From Rhodospirillales bacterium (lineage in GTDB: Bacteria > Pseudomonadota > Alphaproteobacteria > Rhodospirillales > WMHbin7): DNA of 49,766 nt. Location: contig JACRPC010000026.1 in assembly GCA_016214125.1 (NCBI GenBank), positions 1-49,766 of the forward strand, read 5' to 3'. The translations under genes were made by a program, and so were the position numbers. Positions within the stretch are counted from its first letter, which is position 1. Each line of letters opens with the position of its first letter. The notes under the pieces were generated by a model. The model did no database searches. It saw nothing but the letters and a program-made list of their open reading frames with translations, and was not told where the DNA came from. Below, one piece after another: positions 19,838-29,500 of the stretch.

Positions 19838-20826
19838 TGCGGGCGCGCCGCCTCGTCGCGCGGCGGCTTGCCGCCCAGCAACAAGCCGGGATTTTCGCGG
19901 ATGTGGCGACTGAACTCGTTCATGTTGCGGCTGGTGCTGTCGAGATTGTGGGTGACGCTGTCGATGTTGCGGGCGACCACATCCAAGGTGTGGCCGAGAT
20001 CCTTCATGCCGGCCGCCAGTTCCGAGCGACTGTCGCCCAGCGCGCCCTTGGCCTCGTCCAGCAATTGGTCGATGCGCTGACGGGTGAGCACCAGATCGGT
20101 GGCGAGCTTGGCCAGATCGGACGCCATGCGATCGGTGTTGGCGACCGAACGATCGAGCTTTTTCAGATTGTCGTCGTTCAACAGGCGCTGGCCGGCGGCA
20201 TCAAGCCGGCCCGAGAAATTCTCGGCGCTGGCGATGATGGCCGGGGTGCGCCTGGCCAGATCGTCCGACAGCTCGCGCATGTTGCGTAGCAGAGCCGGCG
20301 CCGTCGCTTCCAGCACCGCGCCCAGGCTGTCGACATATTTGTTGATGCTGGTGAGCAGCGGGCGCAGATTGTTCTGGCTCAGATCGCCCATTTCGCTGGC
20401 CAACTGCGACATCGCCGACATGACGTTGGCGCCGCTCGATCCCTTGAGGTCGGCGCCGGGCTTGAGACGGTTGGGGCTGGCGCCGGCCTTGATGTCGATC
20501 GACACCGCCGCCAGCAGGCCCGAGGCGGCGATGGTGGCCAGGCTGTCATCGGGGATCGCCCAGCCCGACTTCACCGACATTTCGACGGCGAAGCGCGGTC
20601 CGCCCGCCTTGGGGTTGGCGCGCACCGCCTCGACCTGACCCACCGGGAAGCCTTCGAACAGCACCTGGGTGCCGTATTTGATGCCGGTGACGTTGTCGTA
20701 GGCGGTGTAATAGGTGTCGGCCGAGCCGGTGCGGCCGGTGAGCAGAGCCACCGCCACCACCAGGCCAGCCACTCCGGCCAGAACGAAGCCGCCGACGGCA
20801 ACGTAATTTGTCTTGGCGCTGTTCAT
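19834..20826 (-). CDS. mlaD: MlaD-like MCE-domain lipid transport protein
   Basis: The protein has an N-terminal membrane anchor (about residues 10-30), an MCE domain (about 38-115, with YDNVTGIKYGTQVLFEGFPVGQV) and a long C-terminal helical region (DKLATDL, QRIDQLLDEAKGALGDSRSE). MCE domains form hexameric rings that carry phospholipid across the periplasm from the MlaE permease. At 330 residues it is about twice the length of E. coli MlaD (183 aa); the C-terminal helices probably form a tube, as in longer MCE proteins. It is followed with a 4-bp overlap by the auxiliary lipoprotein gene. Confidence 0.92.
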   Translation of the reverse strand: MNSAKTNYVAVGGFVLAGVAGLVVAVALLTGRTGSADTYYTAYDNVTGIKYGTQVLFEGFPVGQVEAVRANPKAGGPRFAVEMSVKSGWAIPDDSLATIAASGLLAAVSIDIKAGASPNRLKPGADLKGSSGANVMSAMSQLASEMGDLSQNNLRPLLTSINKYVDSLGAVLEATAPALLRNMRELSDDLARRTPAIIASAENFSGRLDAAGQRLLNDDNLKKLDRSVANTDRMASDLAKLATDLVLTRQRIDQLLDEAKGALGDSRSELAAGMKDLGHTLDVVARNIDSVTHNLDSTSRNMNEFSRHIRENPGLLLGGKPPRDEAARPQ

Positions 20827-20836
20827 AGAACCCCCG

Positions 20837-21649
20837 TCAGATCCCCTTGGTCAGACGCCGCAGATAGTCGTCGGGATCGAGTGTAGCCTCCTCGGTGCGG
20901 CGATTCAGCAGATTTTGAATGCGTTCGTTGGCGCTGGCGCGCACGCCGGCCACCGTGTCGACCATCAGGATATCGCCCTTATCGAGCACGCAAATGCGGT
21001 CGGCGATGCGAAAGGCGCTTTCCAGCTCGTGCGTCACCACCACGATGCTCATGCCCATAGCGTCGCGCAAGAGCAGGATCAATTCGTCGATGGCCGACGA
21101 GACCACCGGATCAAGCCCGGCCGACGGCTCGTCGCAGAACAAGAGCTTGGGGTCCATGACGATGGCGCGGGCCAGGGCGGCGCGCTTGATCATGCCGCCC
21201 GACAGCTCCGAGGGCATCAGGCTTTCGAAACCGGCCAGGCTCACCACTTCCATCTTGAGGCGGGCCATGATCGCCATGGTGCTTTCGTCGAGATCGGTGT
21301 GCTCGCGCAGGGGCAGCATGATGTTTTCGCCCACCGACATCGAGCTGAACAGGGCGCCGCCCTGAAAGGCCACACCCATGCGGGTGCGCAGCTTGGTCAG
21401 TTCGATATCGGAAATGGCGTTGATGTCGGCGCCCAGGATGCGCACCGTACCCGAAGTCGGGCGCAACAGACCGAGAAGATGGTTGAGCAGGGTGCTTTTG
21501 CCCGAACCCGAGCCCCCCATGATCACCATGATCTCGCCTTCGTAGATGGTGAGGTTGATCCCCTTCAGGATCGGGCGGTCGCCATAATGGGTGACCAGAT
21601 TCTCGATCTCGACCATCGGTTTGCGCGAGGCGGGGGCGGCGTTGTTCAT
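20837..21649 (-). CDS. mlaF: MlaF-like ABC transporter ATPase
   Basis: The 270-residue ATPase drives the MlaE permease. Walker A is GGSGSGKST (about 45-53), the signature is LSGGMIKRAALARAI and Walker B is LLFCDEPSAGLDPV; the switch His lies in VVVTHEL. The C-terminal extension (VDTVAGVRASANERIQNLLN) resembles the MlaF tail that clamps the neighbouring subunit and contacts MlaB. It starts 6 bp after mlaE and ends 10 bp before mlaD. The arrangement mlaE-mlaF-mlaD is the standard one. Confidence 0.93.
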   Translation of the reverse strand: MNNAAPASRKPMVEIENLVTHYGDRPILKGINLTIYEGEIMVIMGGSGSGKSTLLNHLLGLLRPTSGTVRILGADINAISDIELTKLRTRMGVAFQGGALFSSMSVGENIMLPLREHTDLDESTMAIMARLKMEVVSLAGFESLMPSELSGGMIKRAALARAIVMDPKLLFCDEPSAGLDPVVSSAIDELILLLRDAMGMSIVVVTHELESAFRIADRICVLDKGDILMVDTVAGVRASANERIQNLLNRRTEEATLDPDDYLRRLTKGI

Positions 21650-21655
21650 GATCGT

Positions 21656-22459
21656 TCAGCGCGACAGCATGAAGGCGAAGATCATATCGGTGATGACGAT
21701 GGCGCTGATCGAATGCACCACCGAGCGCGTCGTCATCCGTCCCACGCCCTCGGCGCCGCCGGTGACCAGCGAGCCGTTGACCACGCCGACCAGGGCGATC
21801 AGAACCGAAAAGATGGCGCTCTTGCCTAGGCCGTGCAGCAGATCGTCGAGCGTCAGCGCCTCGATCACCTGGTCGGCATAGGCCGCCAGCGACATGCCGA
21901 GATCGATCGAGACATAGATGCCGCCACCCAAAAGGGCGACGACGTCGGAGAGGAAGGTGAGCAGCGGCAGCATGATCAGCATGGCGAAGAGAGCCGGGGC
22001 GACCAGGAAGCGCACCGGGTTGATGCCCATGACGTGCAGCGCGTCGATCTCCTGATTGATCCGCATGGTGCCAAGACGGGCGGCAAGCGCCGAGCCGGAG
22101 CGGCCGGCCACCACGATGCCGGTGATCAAGGGCGCGAATTCGCGGACCACGGACAGGGCGACGCCGAACACCACGCGCGATTCGGCGCCGAAAATGCGCA
22201 GCGTGTGGATGCCCTGGATGGCCAGCATGGCGCCCACGGTGATCGACAGCACGGTGACGATGGGAATGGCGGCGACGCCGATTTCCATACCCTGGGCGAC
22301 CACCGCCTTCAGCCGAACCGGCTGGCGGCGCCCAGGTCCCATCACCAGCCAGAACAGGCTTTGGGCGAGCAGGGTGGCGGCGTAGCCGATCTCGCCCAGC
22401 CCGGCCATGGTGCGTCGGCCGACCGTTTCCATCAGTTGGGTCAGCACCGCCATGGTCAT
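21656..22459 (-). CDS. mlaE: MlaE-like lipid ABC transporter permease
   Basis: The 267-residue integral membrane protein belongs to the MlaE/YrbE family. The family block SRVVFGVALSVVREFAPLIT, GIVVAGRSGSALAARLGTMR and INQEIDALHVMGINPVRFLV is easily seen and forms the coupling helices that contact MlaF. About five membrane segments follow the amphipathic interfacial helix at the N-terminus. It overlaps the STAS gene by 4 bp, as in E. coli loci where MlaB binds MlaF. With MlaF, MlaD and the STAS protein it should form the MlaFEDB complex of the inner membrane, which moves phospholipid to or from the outer membrane. Confidence 0.93.
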   Translation of the reverse strand: MTMAVLTQLMETVGRRTMAGLGEIGYAATLLAQSLFWLVMGPGRRQPVRLKAVVAQGMEIGVAAIPIVTVLSITVGAMLAIQGIHTLRIFGAESRVVFGVALSVVREFAPLITGIVVAGRSGSALAARLGTMRINQEIDALHVMGINPVRFLVAPALFAMLIMLPLLTFLSDVVALLGGGIYVSIDLGMSLAAYADQVIEALTLDDLLHGLGKSAIFSVLIALVGVVNGSLVTGGAEGVGRMTTRSVVHSISAIVITDMIFAFMLSR

Positions 22460-22788
22460 TGGTTCCGCTTCAAGGCCTCGTCCAGATTGGCGTGGATGGT
22501 GAAGACGCGGTCGAGCCTTGCCAGTTGCATGACCCGCTGGACCGAGGCGCTGAGGCCGGCGAGCGAAAAGGGAATCTGTTTCTTGCGCGCCGCCTGGAAG
22601 GCCTCGACCAGGCTGGCGACGCCCGAGCTGTCGATGTAGGAAACGCCGCCCAGATCGACGATCACCGGCAGGCCTTCGGCAACCACCACCAGCAATTCCT
22701 TGCGCAGGGTGGGCGAATGCTGAAGGTCGACATCGCCGGCGAGGCTTACCACCCGCAGACCGGCCTCCTTGCGCGTTTCCATTTTCAT
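22456..22788 (-). CDS. STAS-domain protein (MlaB-like or anti-sigma antagonist)
   Basis: The 110-residue STAS domain has VIVDLGGVSYIDSSGVASLV with the pair Ser54-Ser55 after Asp53. In SpoIIAA/RsbV proteins the second Ser of DSSG is phosphorylated by an RsbW-type kinase, so Ser55 is the predicted site. The gene is coupled to mlaE downstream, which points to MlaB, a STAS subunit that stabilises MlaF. It is preceded by an RsbW-like kinase and a PP2C phosphatase, which points to partner switching. Both roles may apply to the same protein. The ATG at 22788 was chosen; the longer open frame upstream lies over the kinase gene. Confidence 0.85.
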   Translation of the reverse strand: MKMETRKEAGLRVVSLAGDVDLQHSPTLRKELLVVVAEGLPVIVDLGGVSYIDSSGVASLVEAFQAARKKQIPFSLAGLSASVQRVMQLARLDRVFTIHANLDEALKRNQ

Positions 22789-22810
22789 GGCAGTTTTTCC
22801 TATCTTTCCC

Positions 22811-23239
22811 TCAGGCGAAACGCTTGACCAATTGTAGCAGATTGCCGGCACCGGGCGGCGGGGCCAAGAACGCCCGCTCGTCGACCAGCGCCTGGATGAA
22901 ATGGGTACCCAAGCCGCCGGGGCGGACATCCTCGAGCGCGCGCGGCTTGATCCGGCTGGGGTCGACCGGCGGCGCGTAATCGACCAGCCGCACCACCAAA
23001 CTGCCGCCATTCTTGCGCACATCCATTTCGATCGGGCGGTCGGTGGGGCCGCCATAGGCATGACGGATGATGTTCTGGCAGGCCTCGTCGACCGCCAGCA
23101 CCAGATCGTTAATGAAGACTTCCGAGGCGCCAACGAGGTCGGCGGCGTCGGCTAGGGCGTGGCGGGCCAGCCGCAGCCGGTCGGGCCGCGCCGGGAAGAC
23201 GATTTGCACCAGCCGCTCGCCGGGTGGATCGAGGTTCAT
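22811..23239 (-). CDS. RsbW/SpoIIAB-type serine kinase (anti-sigma-like ATPase)
   Basis: The 142-residue protein is a HATPase_c domain of the RsbW type. The N box is DLVLAVDEACQNIIRHAYGG and the glycine box is RPGGLGTHFIQALVDE; the kinase would bind ATP between them. Such proteins phosphorylate a STAS antagonist and hold a sigma factor or another target when the STAS partner is phosphorylated. The gene overlaps the phosphatase upstream by 4 bp and lies 22 bp before the STAS gene. No sigma factor gene is in this region, so the target could be the lipid transporter itself or a distant sigma factor. Confidence 0.88.
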   Translation of the reverse strand: MNLDPPGERLVQIVFPARPDRLRLARHALADAADLVGASEVFINDLVLAVDEACQNIIRHAYGGPTDRPIEMDVRKNGGSLVVRLVDYAPPVDPSRIKPRALEDVRPGGLGTHFIQALVDERAFLAPPPGAGNLLQLVKRFA

Positions 23240-24474
23240 GGTTGGCGCGATCCCTCCACCGCCAGAATCGTGAGGTCGTCGCGCAGGGGATGACCCGGGC
23301 GTTCGACGGCGGCCACCAGCCGTTCCAGCCGCTCGACCAGCGGCCGGCCGGATTCGCGCGCGATCAGGTTCAATACCTTGTCCAAGCCCAGAAATTCCCC
23401 GTCCACGGCCGAACTCTCGGTCAGGCCGTCAGTGAAGACGTAGAGGCAGCCGCCGTCAAGCGCCAGCTCAATTTCGGCAAATTCGGCGCCCGGCACGATG
23501 CCCAGCGGCGGCGCCTCGGCCTCGAAGGCGGTGAAGGCGCCTTGGCGGTAGAGTTGCGGCGGCTCATGGCCGGCATTGGCCATCACCACCCGGTCACCCG
23601 CCGGGTCATAAAGCCCGACCACGGCGGTGACGAACATGCCGAAACTGGCGGTTTCGCACAGCTCGTCGTTCAGGCGAGCCATGAGTTGGCCAGGCGGGCC
23701 CAGATCCTTGCCCAAGCAGCGGAACAGGCTGGCGGTCTTGGCCATCAGGAGAGCGGCGTTCATGCCTTTGCCGGAGACGTCGCCAAGGCAAAACCAGATC
23801 CGTCCGTCGGCCAGCGGCATGATGTCGTAGAAATCCCCCGACACCTGACGCGCCGGTCGGTTGATGCCGGCGATGGGAAAGGGCGCCGGCCGCGCCTCGG
23901 GCAGCAGGCTGCGTTGGATGGTGGCCGCCAGCTCCAACTCGCGCTTCAGCGTTTCCTGTTCGACCTGGGCCAGGGCCATGCGGGCGTTGAGGATGGCAAG
24001 CGCCGCGGCGTTGGCCAGGGCTTCCAGCACCCGAAGGTCGCCCAGCGCGAACAGCCCGTCGCCACCCTTCTTGTTGATCAGTTCGATGGCGCCCACCGTC
24101 TGGTCCTTGACCGAGAGGGGGGCGCAGAGGATCGAGCGGGTGACGAAGCCGGTGGTGGTGTCGACGCCGCCATGGAAATCGGGATCGGCGCGTACGTCGC
24201 GCACCATGCGCGAGGCGCCTTCGGCCACGGTACGGCCGACGATGCCGTGCTTGGCGGAAATCTTGATGCCGGTGATGTCGACCGGACCGGCGCAAGCGTG
24301 ACAGACCAACTCGTCACCCTCGAGCAGGAACAAGGACGCCGCCTCCGCCGACAGGGCCTCGGCGATCCGGGATAGGCCCAGGCGCAGACTTTCATCCAGA
24401 TTGAACGAGGTGGCGAAGCTGCGGCTCATCGCCGCAATCAGATCCAGATGATGGGCCAGCACGGTTTCGGTCAT
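23236..24474 (-). CDS. GAF-PP2C (RsbU/SpoIIE-type) serine phosphatase
   Basis: The 412-residue protein has an N-terminal GAF sensor (about 20-165, with GIVGRTVAEGASRMVRDVRA) and a linker helix leading to a SpoIIE-type PP2C domain (about 205-408). Metal-binding and fold motifs are QVSGDFYDIM, LGDVSGKGMNAALLMA, MANAGHEPPQLY, VFTDGLTES and RDDLTILAV. It would dephosphorylate the STAS protein when the GAF domain senses a small ligand or redox cue. No membrane segment is present. It overlaps the kinase gene downstream and the TPR-methyltransferase upstream by 4 bp each. Confidence 0.9.
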   Translation of the reverse strand: MTETVLAHHLDLIAAMSRSFATSFNLDESLRLGLSRIAEALSAEAASLFLLEGDELVCHACAGPVDITGIKISAKHGIVGRTVAEGASRMVRDVRADPDFHGGVDTTTGFVTRSILCAPLSVKDQTVGAIELINKKGGDGLFALGDLRVLEALANAAALAILNARMALAQVEQETLKRELELAATIQRSLLPEARPAPFPIAGINRPARQVSGDFYDIMPLADGRIWFCLGDVSGKGMNAALLMAKTASLFRCLGKDLGPPGQLMARLNDELCETASFGMFVTAVVGLYDPAGDRVVMANAGHEPPQLYRQGAFTAFEAEAPPLGIVPGAEFAEIELALDGGCLYVFTDGLTESSAVDGEFLGLDKVLNLIARESGRPLVERLERLVAAVERPGHPLRDDLTILAVEGSRQP

Positions 24475-25667
24475 GGCGGCGCTTCCGATCTTCCGAGAAC
24501 CACCACATAGCCCGGCACGGGCCGTCCGCCCTCGGACCGCGTGGCGGCCTCCTCCAGGGTCCGAACCCGAAAGCCGATCCGCGCGGCCGCCTGGCGCAGA
24601 TAGGCTTCGGAATGGGCGTAACGCTGGGCTGGGCCGATCCCGAAGCCTTCGCCTTCCTGGCGCTCGACCGTGAAGGCGAACAGCCCCTCTTTGCGCAACC
24701 ACGTCGCCACGCGCCCCAGCACCGGATCGAGATCGCCCATGTAGACGAGGACGTCGGCGGCAACCACGGCGTCGAACGGTCCGATGTCCAACGACCCCTC
24801 GAGCAGATCGCCCACCGAAAGCCGATCGTAAAGGCTCAGGGCCTGGGCGCGCTCGATCATCCGGGGCGAGAGGTCGATGCCCTCCAAGCGGTCGGCGAGC
24901 GGGCGGAGCGCCCGGCCGGCCAGACCGGTGCCGCAGCCGAGATCGAGGATGGCGGCGGGCCTGGGGCCAAGATGGGGTTTCAGGGCTTGGGCCAGCAATT
25001 CCGGCGCGCGATAGTCCAGGCGGTTCGAAAGGGCGTCGTCGAAACGCTCGGCATATTGATCGAAGACGGCCCGCACATGCGCCGCCGGCGCCCGCTCGGG
25101 CAAGGGCGCAGCCCCCAGGCGCGCCAGGGCCAGGCTGGCGCCTCGCCGATCGCTGGGGTCGGCGCTCTGGGCCTGGCGATAGCGGGCGATGGCGGCTTCC
25201 GGGTCGCCTCGGCTCTCGGCGATCTGGCCCGCCAGCGCCAGCGCCTCGGCATAGGCCGGATCAAGGGCCAGGGCCTTGCCGATGGCGGCCTCGGCTTCCT
25301 CCAGCCGGCCCAATGCGCAGAGCGTTTCGGCCTGGGCCGCCCAGGTTGGGGCGTGATCGGGCGCGATCGCCAGGGCCAGCCGGTACTGTTCGGCCGCCGG
25401 TTCCGGTCGGCCCAGACGGACGAGCGCGCGGGCCAACTGCACGCGCGGCGCCGCCGCCATCGGGGTCGCCTTGACGGCGCGATCGAGCCGGCGCACCGCC
25501 TCGCGGACATCGTCGGTCGACAGCGCCACCAGCCCCAGAACATATTGGGCGCCGCCATGGCGCGGATGGGCGGCCTCGATCTGGCGGGCCAGCGTGCGGG
25601 CGGCCTCGAACCGGCCCTCCTCGAAAGCCTGATAGGCTTGGCCGAACAGGGCTCCGGCCTCGTTCAA
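24471..25667 (-). CDS. TPR-repeat class I methyltransferase
   Basis: Residues 1-190 form about five tetratricopeptide repeats (FGQAYQAFEEGRFEAARTLA, YVLGLVALSTDDVREAVRRL and others). A linker leads to a SAM-dependent methyltransferase (about 215-390) with motif I ILDLGCGTGLAGRAL and the acidic strand LEGIDLSPRMIERA. I know this fusion from predicted TPR methyltransferases of alphaproteobacteria; the substrate is unknown. The preceding segment VFDQYAERFDDAL is typical of this subgroup. It overlaps both neighbours by 4 bp. A protein or small-molecule substrate recognised by the TPR part is inferred. Confidence 0.85.
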   Translation of the reverse strand: MNEAGALFGQAYQAFEEGRFEAARTLARQIEAAHPRHGGAQYVLGLVALSTDDVREAVRRLDRAVKATPMAAAPRVQLARALVRLGRPEPAAEQYRLALAIAPDHAPTWAAQAETLCALGRLEEAEAAIGKALALDPAYAEALALAGQIAESRGDPEAAIARYRQAQSADPSDRRGASLALARLGAAPLPERAPAAHVRAVFDQYAERFDDALSNRLDYRAPELLAQALKPHLGPRPAAILDLGCGTGLAGRALRPLADRLEGIDLSPRMIERAQALSLYDRLSVGDLLEGSLDIGPFDAVVAADVLVYMGDLDPVLGRVATWLRKEGLFAFTVERQEGEGFGIGPAQRYAHSEAYLRQAAARIGFRVRTLEEAATRSEGGRPVPGYVVVLGRSEAPP

Positions 25668-26494
25668 GGCGCCACCCGCTTGCCCTGGAAGAGGTCGAGC
25701 ACGGTCCGCACATGACGATCCTGGCGGTGGAACCCGCCATGATCGGCGCTTGGATCCTCGATGGTGCGCAGCAGCGTGGCGCCATGCTTGACCACCCAGG
25801 TCCCCGCCCGGCGCATGGCCGGACAGCCGTCGCGCTCGGGGTTTTCGTCGCGGCCGCCGCAGAAGGTGATCCAGTTCTGGCTGGCGAAGGGCCGCGATCC
25901 GAAGCGCCCGCTTTCGATGTTTCGGTTGACCGGAAAGTCGGGCGCCGCTCCTCCGGCATTGGCCAGCACCAGCCCGAAGAAATGGTTGGCCGAGGCGATG
26001 TCGAGGGCGGCAACGCCATAGATGTTGGCGGCACCCCGGCTGAAGCCGTGCAAGAGAGCGCTTTTCGGGCTAGCCCCCAAGCGGCGGAGGAGTTGGTCGA
26101 TCTCCCGATAGGCATGCTCGGGCGGGTAATAGTCCGGCATCGCTTCGCCGCGACCGAACCACCATTGCAGCGCCGCCAGCCCCAACCCACGTCCCTCCAG
26201 ATGGGGCTGCCAGAGCGCCAATTCGTCGAAAGCCCAGCTACCATGGCCGTGCAGCGTCACCACCCAGCCCTTGACGGGCTCCTTGGGCGTCCAGACGAGG
26301 ACGAAAGAGCGCCCGTCCGAGGTGGGTTCGATCCGCGCCCCCAGCCTTTCGGCCAGGCGGGCGCGCTCGGGCTGGGCGCGCCGTCCCTGCTCGAGCAGAC
26401 GCTTGGCCTCGGGCGCCAGGGCGGGGTCGAGGGCCAGGGCGGGGGCCGGGGCCGCCCAGAGGGCAAGGAGGGTGAGGATAAAAAGGCGTTTCAT
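25664..26494 (-). CDS. Secreted alpha/beta-hydrolase-like protein
   Basis: A signal peptide (MKRLFILTLLALWAAPAPALA) is followed by an alpha/beta-hydrolase domain. The strand-turn VVTLHGHGSWAFDEL holds the oxyanion region, and the nucleophile elbow is LLHGFSRGAANI with Ser in GFSRG. A late GGRDENP loop and a DHGGFHRQ motif supply candidate Asp and His residues. The protein would act in the periplasm. It is the first gene of the operon that includes the Mla transporter and overlaps the TPR-methyltransferase by 4 bp, so an ester or lipid substrate is a reasonable but untested guess. The region before it (26495-26553) is a short divergent promoter. Confidence 0.8.
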   Translation of the reverse strand: MKRLFILTLLALWAAPAPALALDPALAPEAKRLLEQGRRAQPERARLAERLGARIEPTSDGRSFVLVWTPKEPVKGWVVTLHGHGSWAFDELALWQPHLEGRGLGLAALQWWFGRGEAMPDYYPPEHAYREIDQLLRRLGASPKSALLHGFSRGAANIYGVAALDIASANHFFGLVLANAGGAAPDFPVNRNIESGRFGSRPFASQNWITFCGGRDENPERDGCPAMRRAGTWVVKHGATLLRTIEDPSADHGGFHRQDRHVRTVLDLFQGKRVAP

Positions 26495-26553
26495 GGTCGG
26501 ACCCTAACGCGATTCCCGATGACCGCCAAGCCGGGCCGATGTAATTTAGGGCC

Positions 26554-29500
26554 ATGAACGTTGACGCCATCGGTCCCGACGACGCCCGGGTCGCCTTCGA
26601 GGAGGGCGTCGCCCATCATCGTGCCGGTCGGGTTACCCAGGCTCTGGCGGCTTACGCCCAGGCCCTGGCGATCGATCCCAAGATGTCGGCGGCGTTGGTC
26701 AATCGAGCGGTTGGCTTGAACCAGTTGGGCCAGCGCGAGGAGGCGATGGAGTGCCTCAATCAGGCCCTTTCCCTCGACCCCAGCCAGCCGGTTTCCTGGA
26801 TGGCGCTGAGCGACGTTCTGAAGGCGCTCGGCCATGCCGACGAGGCGGCCACCGCCTTGCGTCGGGCGCTGACCAGCCGGCCGGGTTTTGCCCCGGCGGT
26901 GGCGAGTTTGGCCGATGCCCTGATCGCCAGCGGCGACGTGGCCGAGGCCGAGATGATGCTGGACGGCTTGCTTGCCCAAAATCCGGGTGACTGGATCGCC
27001 TGGCAGCGCCTGGGGCAGATGCATATCGAGAACCGTCGCACGAACGCGGCGATCGCCTGTCTTCAGCGCGCCCTGGCGATCAAACCCGATCGTGACGACG
27101 TGCGGATGACCCTGGCGCAAGCCTTCGTCAAGGTGGGGGCTTTGGCGGTGGCCGACAAAGTCTATCGCGATATCCTGGCCCGTCACCCCGATTACGGACC
27201 GGCTTTGATCGGTTTGGCCCAGACTTTGGTCGGCCAGGGGCAGTTGGACGAGGCCGAGCCGCTGCTCGAACACGCGCTTGCCGGCGACCCTCAATCCGTT
27301 GACGGCCATCTGGCGCGGGCCCGCCTCAATTTTCTGGCCGGACGCCTGGCGAAGGCATGGCCCGACTACGCCTGGCGCAAGAATCATCCGTCCTTCACGG
27401 CGCCCGACATCGGCCGCCCGGTCTGGGATGGTTCGCCCCTGGGCGGACGGCGCATTCTGCTCATCGCCGAGCAGGGGGTCGGCGACACCCTTCAGTTCTT
27501 GCGCTACGTGCCGATGGTGGCGCGTGCCGGGGGGCGGGTTTTCCTCGCCGTGCCGGCGGCGCTGAAGAAACTGGTGTCGAGCGTCTATGGCGTCACGTCG
27601 GTGGTGGGCGAAGGCGAGCCGATTCCTTCGGTCGACGTCCAGGCCCATCTTCTCGATTTGCCGGCTCTGTTCGGAACCACCGAGGCCGAAGTGCCGGCGC
27701 CGATTCCTTATCTTTCGGTGACCGGCCCGACCGTGAAGCTCGATCCGCCGGCCGGCACCCGGCTCAAGGTGGGGTTGGTCTGGGCGGGCAATCCCGATCA
27801 CCCTGAAGATGAACGGCGCTCCTGCCCCTTTACCCTTTTGCAGGAATTGCTGGGCGTCGAAGGCGTGGCCTATTACAGCCTGCAGACCGGACCGAACGCC
27901 GTCGACCTCGTCCATCACGCCCATCCGGCGCTGATCGCCGATCTGGCGCCCAGCCTGACGAGCTTTGCCGACACCGCCGCCTTTCTCGCCCAGCTCGATC
28001 TGCTGATCACCGTCGATACGGCGGTGGTGCATCTGGCGGGGGCGTTGGGTGTGCCCACCTTCCTCATGTTGGCCTTCGCCCCCGATTGGCGCTGGCGCCA
28101 GACGGGCGACGACACGCCCTGGTACCCATCCTTGAAGCTGTTCCGCCAGCGCCGCCCGGGCGATTGGTCCGAGGTCATCCGCGGCGTGGCCCTGGGCCTG
28201 CGCGAGAAGCTGGGCCTGCCGCCGCCGGGAACGGTCGCCCTGCAGCCCTCGGTCTTCCGCAAGGCCGATGGCCAGCCGCGCTATCTGATGCCCATCCCCC
28301 AGAAGCTGGCCGAGGATGTCGGCGTTCGGTTCCTGGTCGCGCGCGAACGCGAATTCGGCGGCTTCGAATATCCGTTCCGCCGCCTTCTCGACGTCCATCT
28401 CGAGGCGGACGATCTGTTCATCGATGCCGGCGCCCATTGGGGGATCATGAGCCTGCACGCCGCCACCCACCATACCGGCAAGGTGACGGTGTTGGCGATC
28501 GAACCGGCGGCGGTCAATCTGGGGCCCTTGCGGCGCTGGATCGAGGTCAACAACGTCACGCAAGCGGTCGAAATCGTCGCCGCCGGCCTGTCCGATCAGG
28601 CCGGGCGCGGCCGTCTGATGCCGGAAAGCACCATGGGCCTGTCGATTGCTCCGGCGGACGCCACCGATTATCGTTCCGATACCGTGCCGCTCACCACCAT
28701 CGATGCGCTGTTGGCGGATCGGCCGCATCTGGCCGAGAAGCGCACGATCGTCAAGATCGATGTCGAGGGACTGGAGCCCGAGGTGATCGAGGGCATGAAA
28801 GACCTGCTCGATTCCGGTCGGGTCGCGGCCATGATCATCGAACGCGGCCGCAGTTTCGACGCGCCCGAGCGGGCCGATCGGTTCAAGGCGATGTTGGCGG
28901 CACTACGCGATCGCGGTTTCGGTCTTTATCGCTTCGCCCATGAAGGGCTGGGCGGCCCCCTGGTGCCCTACATCTTCTGCGAGGATTTGTGCAACGTGGT
29001 GGCGCTGGCGGCCGGCACGGCCAAGCTGGCGGCCTATCCCCGGGCGGCGGGGCCGATTCCGCCCTCGACCCAGCCCGAGCGTTCCCGCCTGGAGCCGGCG
29101 GCGAAGGCGCGTCGAACCAAGGCGCTGATCGAGGCCAAGAGCAGCGATGTCGGTTTCTGGAGCGATTGGGCCAATCTCGAGGATGGCGCCGTCGAGCGCG
29201 CCCAGGCGGCGGCGCGCTATCTTGCCGCCGGCGACAAGGTGCTTGATCTCGGTTGCGGCCAGATGCGGCTTCGGGAGCTGTTGGGGTCCGAGGCGGCTTA
29301 CAGCTCGGCCGATCTGGTGCCCTGGGCGCCCGAGACCCTGGCGGTCGATCTCAACCAGGGCCAGTTTCCCGAGGGACGCTTTGATTGCGTGGCTCTGCTT
29401 GAGGTGCTGGAGTTCCTGCACGATCCGCTCTGGGTGCTCGAGCAGGCGCGCCGCGCCGCACCCAGCTTGCTGCTCACCTATCGCCTGCGTCAGGGCGAGA

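Noticed and set aside
26491-28728. Long minus-strand open frame (745 codons) opposite the TPR-GT-FkbM fusion gene
   Set aside because: It mirrors the plus-strand gene, is rich in Arg, Gly, His and Gln, has no recognisable motif, and the plus-strand frame has clear domains. It is a by-product of high GC codon use.
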